A stretch of 17,924 bases of DNA from positions 1-17,924 of the forward strand of contig DASYAN010000586.1 in NCBI GenBank assembly GCA_036501345.1. The letters run 5' to 3'. How positions within the stretch are numbered: the first letter of the stretch is position 1; the number at the start of each line of letters is the position of its first letter. Shown here one piece after another: positions 8,149-14,703 of this stretch. Under the pieces are notes generated by a model. The model worked only from the letters and a program-made list of their open reading frames with translations. It had not been told where the DNA came from and made no database searches. This stretch comes from DASYAN01 sp036501345 (GTDB lineage Bacteria > Chloroflexota > Ktedonobacteria > Ktedonobacterales > Ktedonobacteraceae). The translations under genes were made by a program, and so were the position numbers.

Positions 8149-8286
8149 TGTCGTTTGTCAGATAAAGTTTTATCGCTGAATGGAAAAGATCTCTTGAGGC
8201 ACGCATGAAAAGAACAAAGGTTCAGCACTCTTTCACGCTCGCCACAAGTCAGGTTTTCCGTTCAGCGTTTTATCTGACAAATGACA
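8149..8286. repeat. Internal second copy of the element's left end, making a 138-bp sub-unit
   Basis: TGTCGTTTGTCAGATAAAG occurs again at 8149-8167, identical to the left end at 7582. It continues with seven extra bases and then CGCTGAATGGAAAAG, which matches the inner part of the right end (CGCTGAACGGAAAAC in complement) better than the outer left end does. The segment 8149-8286 is therefore itself bounded by inverted ends. It lacks its own target duplication (TTATA on the left, AGCTG on the right). A small stem (ATAAGCT 8114-8120 with AGCTTAT 8141-8147, and GCGATT with AATCGC inside) sits just outside it. Confidence 0.65.
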
Positions 8287-8519
8287 AGCTGGATGGTACG
8301 ATGGCAAGTATCGACGCTCTCCCCGAGGTTGCCCATGCAGTCGCTGGCCGATGTGAAGTGTACGTTGATGGTAGAATTCGACGCAGGACAGAGACGTGCC
8401 ATCAGGAAGCTGGAGACTTGAGAAAATTCATGGTGAAGAGCCATCGATTGCCAGCACAACTCTCTTCGAGAAAGCCGATAGCTTGTGCCAGATGACGAAC
8501 CCGCTCCTGGATTTGCCCA

Positions 8520-9292
8520 TTAAAACCTTATGCCGAACAGGCCACCATCTTCAGTTGCGTCCGTGAGACGTATGGGCAAGATATATTCGCTGAGGTCAAA
8601 ATTATCAGGACGCTCATGTGGTACAGCATCTGAATTCATTGTCACAATATATTGAAAGTTCAGATCACGGGCCGCTCGCTCTCCAATCTGGAGTGCTCTG
8701 GCAACTTGACGCTCGTCTACACCATCAAAAATGTGACTATCATGGACAAGAAAGCCTGGACCCATACCACGTTCCGCTCCTTCTCATGAATGTATTGCCA
8801 TTGTTGAGGAATTGTCCAGTCAAGTCCTAGCAGATACGATATAGCTACCTGCTGATCCCAGGTCTGTTGCTGAATCGATTGTTTAATAGGGGAGACAAAT
8901 CCTCCTGCAGATTGGCGTCGGGCAAAATAGGAAAATAAGGAGCGAAAAGTGGGACCGAACTTAGAAGCTTGTATCCCATCATCATCATCCATCAAACCAA
9001 ATATGAGTCTACCGAGCACTGTTCGCCAATTAGTATTGGAAATAGCTAATGTTCCTGACAATCTATCGCGATTTGGTCTAATTGGCCAATTTTCTGGACT
9101 GGCTTCCCGTATTATCACTTTACTTGAAGTATCGCCAGAGCGTTCAATCTGTGTTCTTGCCCGATCTAAATCAAATTCCATGCCAAAGGAATACTGACTC
9201 AATGCATCTGCCCTCCAAAGGGAGGATGGATCAGGGCTAGCTCCCATTAGGAAATGAATTAATTCAATCAAACTTGACTTTCCCGCACCATC
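8520..9292 (-). pseudogene. DUF2326-type ABC/SMC-like ATPase (ABC-3C-like), middle deleted
   Basis: Relatives are SMC/RecN-like ATPases of about 550-600 residues with a coiled-coil middle, found in ABC-three-component conflict systems. Here the N-terminal part keeps Walker A (GAGKSSLIELIHFLMG), FSYFARRQSAGGFVSPI and the LLGLDW block up to YIHEKER near 8774. The C-terminal part, in another frame from about 8765, keeps the DUF2326 block FLVHDSHIFDGVDERQ, then FQYIVTMNSD and IRLTDATEDGGLFGIRF to the TAA at 8520. The coiled coil that should lie between them is missing, so only about 255 codons remain. The true N-terminus before Walker A is also gone: the frame instead runs back into the remnant at 9293-9500. 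It is a deletion derivative and almost certainly non-functional. Confidence 0.7.
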
Positions 9293-9500
9293 CGGTGGTC
9301 GTTCGAAAATATCACACTGCTCAAAGAGATATGCAAGCACAGCAAGAACTGCAGCCTCGTCAGCAGGTGTTCCTCGTTCACTTCCTCCAGTGAATTCTTG
9401 TAGTTTGCAAAATATAATGTCGGGATTTACTCTCCATTATTTCAGAAAAGAAGTCTTGAAAAGCGCTTCCTTTCTTCTTCAAATACAGATTTTCAAACAT
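9293..9500 (-). pseudogene. Remnant of the partner protein of the ABC-3C-like locus
   Basis: Two pieces are legible. From an ATG at 9500 one frame reads MFENLYLKKKGSAFQDFFSE, then IME, which looks like an authentic N-terminus. In another frame, from about 9433, comes NPDIIFCKLQEFTGG, then AVLAVLAYLFEQCDIFE, which reads like the C-terminal end of a larger protein. It runs without a stop straight into Walker A of the neighbouring ATPase remnant. I infer that an upstream gene was reduced by internal deletion and then joined to the ATPase by a second deletion. The ABC-3C assignment depends mainly on the DUF2326 neighbour; the fold of this remnant is not identifiable. Confidence 0.45.
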
Positions 9501-9644
9501 TAATTCATAATAAGAGTGCTTAAACTGATCTATATATTTTCCCTTATGGTGAATATAATACCATCATAACTCTAACCACGAAGACTGAGCCATTAAGTGC
9601 ATACATTATAAAACATAAATTCTATAATATCCAATGTTGAGGTA

Positions 9645-9830
9645 CTAGTAGTGATGGCCTTTTCTGATTACCTTTTTCAAGACATTTTTGTGATTGCATG
9701 CCTTTTTAATCAGGGTACTAACCGAGTTCAACATCTTTTTCAGATCTATTAGTTCACTCAAGAGAGGATCTTGAGGAGATTTACCCTTTAAAATGGGACC
9801 TTTTTCTCCCTGCTCCTTGCCCTGTCGCAA
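9645..9830 (-). CDS. Short basic ORF of unknown function (doubtful)
   Basis: This 61-codon frame starts at TTG and is rich in Lys with a heptad-like central part (LLSELIDLKKMLNSVSTLIKKAC). It has no clear Shine-Dalgarno and no recognised family. It lies at the edge of the AT-rich island and in the same direction as the coiled-coil gene further upstream (9948-10899), which is the only reason to list it. It may be a decayed C-terminal piece or chance coding. Confidence 0.25.
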   Translation of the reverse strand: MRQGKEQGEKGPILKGKSPQDPLLSELIDLKKMLNSVSTLIKKACNHKNVLKKVIRKGHHY

Positions 9831-9947
9831 CTAAACTTTATCCATGTGCTTGAAAAGTGAAACAAGGCTGTAAGCAGGCCTCCCAATGTGGCAATCATGC
9901 TATAATGCTGAGTGCATAGCGAGTCTTGTCATTAATACTAATAATTT

Positions 9948-10631
9948 TTATAATGTATCTAAAATGTTCTTAAGTTCTATATTGTATGCAATCCATATTT
10001 CCTTGCTTTTCTCACAAAAATCCTCAAATTCTTTTGATAGATCTTCTATTTCCCCTACAATCTTTTTTTTTCTAGAGGAAGTGAGTTCTCCTTTTTCAAT
10101 AATATTTTCAGCATTTACTTTTATTTCTTTAAATGACTGATCTAAAGTATCCTTCGTTTTCTTTATAAATTTTAAATTCTCAGCATGCTTATTTTTAGCA
10201 TCTGTAAAATCTCTTGGATCTTTGTCACCAATTTTTTTGTCTATGTTTTTAATAAGTCTGTTAGTTGCTCCTGATAAACCTTTTATTATTCGCTCATTTA
10301 AAAGAAGATCATGGTTATTCTTATCAAATTTATCGGATAGAAAAGTCCTGAGTTCTTTCGCACTCTTTATGCAAGCCTCTACTTGAGAATCTGTGTTGGT
10401 GAAGTCTATAACTTTTTTAATATGTGGGTCTTTGTATTCTGAATCCTCCTGCCCACTAAGATTCCTTAATCTATCGAATATTTTACCTATTTCATCAATA
10501 TTAAATTTACCTGTACCTTTTTCTATAAATTCTTTTAACGTTAGTATATCTTCACGTAATTGGATTAATTTGCTCATTTTACCGCTTGTTTTAAGTTTTT
10601 CTTCTTCATTTTTACCTCGATTATTGCGCAA
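9948..10631 (-). CDS. AT-rich coiled-coil protein, probable 3' part of a frameshifted gene
   Basis: I do not recognise a family. The 227 residues are almost entirely charged and helical, very rich in Lys, Glu, Asp and Ile, with heptad-like stretches such as LIQLREDILTLKEFIEKG and IVGEIEDLSKEFEDFC, so an elongated coiled coil is likely. There is no signal peptide or membrane span. The first possible start here is a TTG at 10631 without a ribosome-binding site. However, the frame stays open upstream to about 10711 and reads FKDDIDKAASTIHSLYIKEL, continuous in character with the end of the gene at 10678-10899. I therefore think both are one gene of about 320 codons split by a single-base shift. 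Base composition is far lower in G+C than in the flanking regions, a sign of foreign origin. Confidence 0.5.
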   Translation of the reverse strand: MRNNRGKNEEEKLKTSGKMSKLIQLREDILTLKEFIEKGTGKFNIDEIGKIFDRLRNLSGQEDSEYKDPHIKKVIDFTNTDSQVEACIKSAKELRTFLSDKFDKNNHDLLLNERIIKGLSGATNRLIKNIDKKIGDKDPRDFTDAKNKHAENLKFIKKTKDTLDQSFKEIKVNAENIIEKGELTSSRKKKIVGEIEDLSKEFEDFCEKSKEIWIAYNIELKNILDTL

Positions 10632-10677
10632 TTCTTTAATATACAGAGAATGTATAGTAGATGCTGCTTTATCAATG

Positions 10678-10899
10678 TCATCCTTGAATTGTATTGATAA
10701 CTGATTTTATGCTTTCATCTGATGGATTCTGTTTGTCTTTGGAAGAAGTGGATGCATCGTGTGTCAAGCCCTCTGGTGTTTCTGATTGATACGTATGGCC
10801 TAATCCTCGTCTTGTATCAAATTCCATGCGTGTACGTTTCGTTGATCGGGAGTCCTGGCTAGACTTATCAACTTCCGATCTTTTTGGTTTGTCTAGCAT
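10678..10899 (-). CDS. Low-complexity polar protein, probable 5' part of the same split gene
   Basis: These 73 codons encode a hydrophilic, probably disordered segment (SSQDSRSTKRTRMEFDTRRG and ASTSSKDKQNPSDESIK). The start is well supported, with AAAGGA ten bases upstream of the ATG at 10899. The frame ends in VINTIQG followed by TGA. In the +1 frame the sequence immediately continues as KDDIDKAASTIHS into the coiled-coil frame at 9948-10631. The junction reads CAA GGA TGA C, so skipping one base at the stop would join the two. A simple indel mutation is the plain explanation; a programmed +1 shift at a UGA stop is possible but unproven. Confidence 0.5.
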   Translation of the reverse strand: MLDKPKRSEVDKSSQDSRSTKRTRMEFDTRRGLGHTYQSETPEGLTHDASTSSKDKQNPSDESIKSVINTIQG

Positions 10900-10994
10900 A
10901 GTATCTAAATCCTTTCTCTAAGGTAGAGTGATTAGTAGGAACATAAAGAATAAAACGAGTACTACTATAGGCAATAGTACTCAATGAAACTTGC

Positions 10995-11186
10995 TTTGAG
11001 GGCGTTTGCTAACCCCCAAGAAACTCTGCTACAAGAGTACTTTTCCCTGTTAAGGATATCTGACGTAAGCGTTTTTTTCCAGGACATCTAGGGAACAACT
11101 TGGGGACAAAGGGAACAACTTCAACTCAGGATGGTGTATGGATACCGAACAGCCCAGGGCTCCAGCGAACTGAGCGTGGCCCCACT
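10995..11186. repeat. Dispersed repeat family, copy 1
   Basis: Bases 11074-11186 match 13162-13274 almost base for base over 113 bases with no gaps. Weaker similarity continues leftward to about 10995 (13083 in copy 2). The core contains GGGAACAACTT twice, 20 bases apart (11091-11101 and 11111-11121). The right-hand ~50 bases, read on the minus strand, encode GHAQFAGALGCS, a piece of the transposase-like start seen at 13234-13335, so the repeat unit includes part of a truncated gene. Confidence 0.75.
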
Positions 11187-11263
11187 GATATTGTATCCTT
11201 GTCTAAGGGTCATGGTGACCAAGATCAAAGTAGAGAGCATGGGAAGTCTCCCACCAGCGTTGA

Positions 11264-11989
11264 TCAGTCCATCGGGCGTGAAGACCGTTGGACTTGCAGA
11301 TACAGAGCCACCTCAGCCCCTTTGAGGCTGCCAAAAGTGAGAGCCTAACGCGCATTTGCGCCGGAGTTGACGATTGACCCGTTCAAGCAAGGAAGTACTT
11401 CGGATCCATTGACGGTTGAGCCCTTCAAGCTCAAAGTATGCAATGGTCGTATCAAAATCCCGTTCAAAGGTAGCCACAGACTCAGGGGCTTTTTCACGCC
11501 AAGTCGTGGCCCAAGCAGAGAGTTGCTCTCTGGCTTGCTCAGCACTCTCAGCTTCATAGACAGCACTGGCCTGCTGCATCAATTGCTTTCTTTCCTCTTT
11601 ATGCTCATCTCCTTTGAGTTCGGTTCGGCACTTGTCCCTCACGTTCTTGAGCTTATGGAAAATGCACCGCTGATCAATCACGGTTGAACCATAGACCAAG
11701 CCAAGAGCTTGAAAGAGACCCCCACCTCCATCACGAATAATCGCGCTTCCGCCCCTTTTCTGCAGTTATTCCGCGCTGCTGCAGTCGATGGAGAAATGGT
11801 TCCCATTGCTCATGTCCTTCACTCTTGGCAATCTGCCAATCAACAATCTCTCGTTTTTCTCCATGTTGCCAAAAGCCGAGGGCAACGAAGACAACAACCC
11901 GCTTCCGCTTGCACTCGCTTTTGAACTTCTTCAACGATATTCTTACGCTGCTCCCCTCGCAGCTTTTGGGGAGAAAATGCTATACTCAT
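11264..11989 (-). pseudogene. IS256 (Mutator)-like transposase, frameshifted
   Basis: The DDE transposase is legible in successive frames on the minus strand. VVVFVALGFWQHGEKREIVDWQIAKSEGHEQWEPFL comes in one frame (about 11740-11880). After a shift near 11735 it continues IIRDGGGGLFQALGLVYG, then DQRCIFHKLKNV and WIRSTSLLERVNRQLRRKC. After another shift near 11335 it ends FGSLKGAEVALYLQVQR to a stop at 11264. The motif order matches IS256-type transposases, where the C-terminal helices follow HKLKN. The N-terminal ~150 residues are missing or unreadable; a frame from ATG 11989 gives SPQKLRGEQRKNIVEEVQ. At least two frameshifts make it dead, and no terminal repeats could be assigned. Confidence 0.7.
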
Positions 11990-12028
11990 AGCACTGAAGG
12001 TCTCCTTGTGATAAGTGTTTCTTCTTAT

Positions 12029-12964
12029 CTACTTTACCACATACTTGACCTTCACAATTCTCTTTCTTACTTCCCTCCCAACGCTTAGAGAAGGCTGCAA
12101 TACCTTCCTCGCAACCCTTAGGTTGAGCACCTTTTCAATCGCATTCGCTATCGCTTGGTATCCTTTGGCCGTAGGATGAATATCCAAAGATGGGTTTATG
12201 GTTGTCTTGCACATGCCGGTATAGGTACAGAGATTTTGGTTGAAATCACTGAAGATGTCTACCAAGGAGCCATAAGGTTGGATAGCAGTAGCCAGATAGT
12301 TGTTAAGCTGTTGAACATATTGGACTGTTTCCGGGCAGAGCTTTTGAAATGGGTCATAGTAGTTCAAGAGCATCAACTGGCCGCTACCATTGAGTGCATC
12401 ATGCAACGGCTTCAAAATCTGCGGTAAATTATGCTCCAGCGTTTGCAAATCGTTATGAAAACCTGTCTGGTCAGTCTGACACGTCTTCTGCTTTGATGAA
12501 TATTTTATATTGGGTAGCAGGTCGTCTGCACCAATATGGAGGGTAACGAGACCGACATTCCCTTTGTGTATATAGTCCAGTGCCCTAGTAAGCTGTGACG
12601 TCTTATCGGAACAAGGACCACCACTGTTTAGAAAAGTGGTGCTGGTTTCACCAACAGTACATCCTAGGTCCTTGGCCTCTGTAAACTCCTGCTGACTTTG
12701 CAAATAGGAGAAAAGGTCTTTCACATAACCACAGTTTGTGTTGGAAGGGCAGAGTTGAAATGGGCTGGACTGGGTGCCAGCAGCGAGAGAGTCACCCAAT
12801 GCCAGATAATTCAGGGACTGTCCATTGCCAGTCGTGCCAGTTATGGAGCGTCGTGCAGGTGTTGCACCCACAGGGTGAGGACAAGCCATCAGTATGAAGA
12901 GGATGGCAAAGAGAATGTAAGAGAGCAAACACTCTTTGTTTGTGGTTTGAGACATGTGTACCAT
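12029..12964 (-). CDS. Secreted SGNH/GDSL-family hydrolase (lipase/esterase-like)
   Basis: This is probably an exported esterase or lipase of the SGNH superfamily. After a short N-tail a hydrophobic signal (LLSYILFAILFILMACPHPVGA) ends near residue 35. Block I is YLALGDSLAAG with the nucleophile Ser, block III reads LHIGADDLL in place of the usual GxND (Asp for Asn), and block V DIHPTAKGY supplies the catalytic Asp and His. Several Cys residues in the mature part could form disulphides. The start ATG at 12964 has GGAGG nine bases upstream; an ATG three codons later is an alternative. The last ~25 residues are very basic (VGREVRKRIVKVKYVV) and may be an extension read past the original end. 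It lies between two direct copies of a dispersed repeat and looks intact. Confidence 0.85.
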   Translation of the reverse strand: MVHMSQTTNKECLLSYILFAILFILMACPHPVGATPARRSITGTTGNGQSLNYLALGDSLAAGTQSSPFQLCPSNTNCGYVKDLFSYLQSQQEFTEAKDLGCTVGETSTTFLNSGGPCSDKTSQLTRALDYIHKGNVGLVTLHIGADDLLPNIKYSSKQKTCQTDQTGFHNDLQTLEHNLPQILKPLHDALNGSGQLMLLNYYDPFQKLCPETVQYVQQLNNYLATAIQPYGSLVDIFSDFNQNLCTYTGMCKTTINPSLDIHPTAKGYQAIANAIEKVLNLRVARKVLQPSLSVGREVRKRIVKVKYVVK

Positions 12965-13082
12965 TGGAAACTTCCTCCCTGAAGGTAAACTTGGTACTAC
13001 TACATATGCCAGTACGAGACCAGCATTGATCTGATAAAATTGTTGCTAATAGCAAACAGGTAGAGGCTTTGACGTGAGATCC

Positions 13083-13274
13083 TATGAGAGCATTTCCTAA
13101 TCCTCAAAAACCCTGCTATGACAGCACTTTTCTCTCCTGAGGATACCCAATGTAAGAGGATTTTTCCAGGACATCTAGGGAATAACTTGAGGGATAAAGG
13201 GAACAACTTCAACTCAGGATGGTGTATGGATACCGAACAGCCCAGGGCTCCAGCGAACTGAGCGTGGCCCCACT
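13083..13274. repeat. Dispersed repeat family, copy 2 (direct)
   Basis: This copy has the same orientation as the one at 10995-11186, with a 113-base near-identical core at 13162-13274. On the minus strand it joins the truncated transposase-like start at 13234-13335, and the coding match breaks where the AT-poor repeat body begins. Together the two copies bracket about 2.1 kb with the IS256-like remnant and the SGNH hydrolase gene. Confidence 0.75.
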
Positions 13275-13335
13275 TGGGATGCTGCTTCCACAGGTGATAC
13301 AAATTGGCTCGTGCTGCGTAGTATGATAGTGGCAT
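13234..13335 (-). pseudogene. Truncated N-terminus of a helix-turn-helix transposase-like protein
   Basis: From an ATG at 13335, nine bases after AAGGAG, the frame reads MPLSYYAARANLYHLWKQ and then HPKWGHAQFAGALGCS, the first helix-turn-helix of a transposase or integrase-like protein. A conserved Trp-containing continuation is expected after GCSVS, but the frame runs into the dispersed repeat and loses homology. The good ribosome-binding site shows that this is the authentic start of a gene cut by the repeat. Confidence 0.55.
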
Positions 13336-13447
13336 GACGGACACTCCTTTTTTCAGTTGATCAACTTTTCTCTATCAGAAGTGTACCGTCTTTTCTTTGC
13401 CTCTTCCAGCGCTACGATGTCCTGTCCTTGACCAGGTTACGATGTTT

Positions 13448-13600
13448 CTAATCCATACACCGCTCTGAGCTGAAGTTGTTCACTTTGTTCCCTTTGTCTA
13501 TAAAGTTGTTCCCTAGATGTCCTGGAAAAATCCTCTTGCATTGGATATCCTGAGTAGAAAGAAAGTGTTTCTCAACTGTGGCTCAGAGAGCTTTGACGGC
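13448..13600. repeat. Dispersed repeat family, copy 3 (inverted)
   Basis: Read on the plus strand this copy has ATCCATACACC, TGAAGTTGTTC, CCCTTTGTC, AAGTTGTTCCCTAGATGTCC, then TGGAAAAATCCTCTTGCATT. This is the order found on the minus strand of copies 1 and 2. A further diverged member lies at about 13868-13950 (TTGTCC, then CTCTCGCATTGGGTATTC), and a short similar tract is at 13686-13712. The open frame 13517-13732 runs through this repeat. Confidence 0.65.
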
Positions 13601-13739
13601 GTGGATGAAACTGACGAAGATCTCACCTGTCCCATTCTTGTTTCAGAAGATGTCCGCTGTGGAGGAAATATTGTTCGCTTTGTCCCTACACAAAAACTTT
13701 CTCATGAGGTATTCTTTCTGTTACTAATCTAAGTCGACG

Positions 13740-13848
13740 ACCATAAATAACTCCGACGTTTATGCTCGCAGCCGAATCGTGTAGTTCCAGGCCGGGTGAA
13801 ACGTATCTCCCTGGATATTGATGGTCATATGTCGGAGTTATTTATGGT
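13740..13848. mobile_element. 109-bp MITE-like element with perfect 18-bp inverted ends
   Basis: ACCATAAATAACTCCGAC (13740-13757) is perfectly complementary to GTCGGAGTTATTTATGGT (13831-13848). The 73 bases between them have no coding potential. No target duplication is evident in the flanks (GTCGACG on the left, TATGCAC on the right), so it may be old, or it may belong to a family that leaves none. The parent transposase is not in the window. Confidence 0.65.
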
Positions 13849-14053
13849 TATGCACTTACTTGTTGCTTGTTCAAAAGTTGTCCTCTTTTTCCTATCTAGT
13901 TGTCCGGTTTGTCCTTACAAAAAAGCTCTCGCATTGGGTATTCTTGAGTACACGCGGACAGAAATGTGATCAGGGTTTGTCATAGGAAATGACCTTGTAA
14001 TGAGGCGATCAACTCGGGATTGATTTGTGTCTGCCTGTACTTAGCAGAGAAGA

Positions 14054-14701
14054 GTGCCCTTGGAGTCACGTTTTTTAACGATTAGGAAACGTCCTCCCAT
14101 CAGAAAGGACAAGGACATCACGCAAAAACTGGCATCAGCAAAATGGGTCAGCCTATTTACTGTCTTGATTAATGTTGTCACGGTTTTCACTTTAGTGGCT
14201 ATCTTCCCCTCAAAAATGTCGATAGTTAATGCTAAAATGTCGACAGTTAACGCTGCCCAAACAATTTGTTTCTTTAGCAACAAGCCGAGTTTTCAGGCAT
14301 TCACCCCCGACGGCCAGTATGCGGGAGCTATGTATTCCACTGATGGAGTGAAGATGGCTAACATGACTATAACGTTCACAGGGCAGGCTACGGTGAGCAG
14401 ATCGGATAAGGGGAAGCTCACTGCGGTAAACTTCCAATCTACAGCTCTCCCTAATACTCGTTACAGCAGCTTCCTCCGAGATCTGACGGGTACTGGGCTA
14501 GCTACGGATGGGAACGTGAACACAACCCTCAACGATTTCAGAGTGAACCTCCAAGACGGGGGTCAGATCCACTTTATAGCAGGCTTCTTTCACGCATCCC
14601 AGGGGCAACAAATAATGGGAGCGTTCGACATTAACGGAGGAGCAGACAATAGAACCAATGGTGCTTGGATAGTTAGCCCAGCATCAGCTGATCCTTCTTG
14701 A
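14054..14701 (+). CDS. Exported protein of unknown function with one N-terminal membrane segment
   Basis: I do not recognise a family. About 30 basic, Lys/Arg-rich residues precede a hydrophobic segment (WVSLFTVLINVVTVFTLVAI, about residues 31-50). The remaining ~160 residues are polar, Gly/Thr/Asn-rich and look beta-stranded (AFTPDGQYAGAMYSTDGV, then INGGADNRTNGAWIV), so an extracytoplasmic beta domain anchored or secreted by the N-terminal helix is likely. The start is GTG at 14054; a stop at 14042 limits the frame, and the purine-rich GAGAAGAG just upstream is only a weak ribosome-binding site. Residues just after the membrane segment are a seven-residue tandem repeat (KMSIVNA, KMSTVNA) encoded by two 21-bp units at 14213-14254. 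The stop at 14701 directly abuts the broken transposase on the other strand. Confidence 0.6.
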   Translation: MPLESRFLTIRKRPPIRKDKDITQKLASAKWVSLFTVLINVVTVFTLVAIFPSKMSIVNAKMSTVNAAQTICFFSNKPSFQAFTPDGQYAGAMYSTDGVKMANMTITFTGQATVSRSDKGKLTAVNFQSTALPNTRYSSFLRDLTGTGLATDGNVNTTLNDFRVNLQDGGQIHFIAGFFHASQGQQIMGAFDINGGADNRTNGAWIVSPASADPS

Positions 14702-14703
14702 CT

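Larger units (their letters stand above)
7582..8286. mobile_element. Non-autonomous Tn3-like mini-transposon with inverted ends and 5-bp target duplication
   Basis: The left end TGTCGTTTGTCAGATAAAG (7582-7600) and the complement of the right end, TGTCATTTGTCAGATAAAA (8268-8286), match at 17 of 19 positions. The right end continues CGCTGAACGGAAAACC, a GGAAAAC-containing inner part like that of Tn3-family ends. The direct repeat AGCTG flanks the element (7577-7581 and 8287-8291). Removing the element and one copy restores an uninterrupted hydroxy-acid oxidase frame. A 5-bp duplication is typical of the Tn3 family. There is no transposase or resolvase gene, so mobility would need help from elsewhere. 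The cargo is one small membrane-protein gene plus a long hairpin. The family assignment rests on end sequence and duplication length only. Confidence 0.75.
7340..8400 (+). pseudogene. FMN-dependent alpha-hydroxy-acid oxidase/dehydrogenase, broken and interrupted
   Basis: Intact relatives (lactate/glycolate oxidase family, about 360 residues) oxidise 2-hydroxy acids with FMN. Three pieces remain. The N-terminus starts at TTG 7340, five bases after a perfect AAGGAGG (7328-7334), and reads DSINLFDYEILAKKALEP up to a stop at 7421. A second piece in another frame reads ASTFATRTLE and then PLLLKGIVTAEDALVALEYD and GIIVSNHGGRQL up to 7581. The last piece (8287-8400) reads DGTMASIDALPEVAHAV, then GRCEVYVDG and RIRR before it degenerates. 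Pieces two and three are in the same frame, and HGGRQL-DG is the normal continuation of the active-site block. The gap between them is exactly the mobile element at 7582-8286. Large internal deletions are also evident, because the STFATRTLE block should lie far from PLLLKG. It cannot be functional. Confidence 0.85.

Noticed and set aside
9886..10140. 84-codon plus-strand frame in the AT-rich island
   Set aside because: Antisense to the coiled-coil frame, Phe/Ser-rich as expected for the complement of Lys/Glu coding.
11100..11348. Plus-strand frames over the first dispersed repeat and transposase tail
   Set aside because: They overlap a repeat and the complement of the IS256-like remnant and show no family features.
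12155..12982. Plus-strand frames at 12155-12427 and 12698-12982
   Set aside because: Both are shadows of the SGNH hydrolase, whose catalytic blocks fix the minus strand as coding.
13517..13732. 71-codon frame starting MSWKNPLALDILSRKKVF
   Set aside because: Its first part is the dispersed repeat itself, and similar translations occur in other frames of other copies, so coding is not supported.
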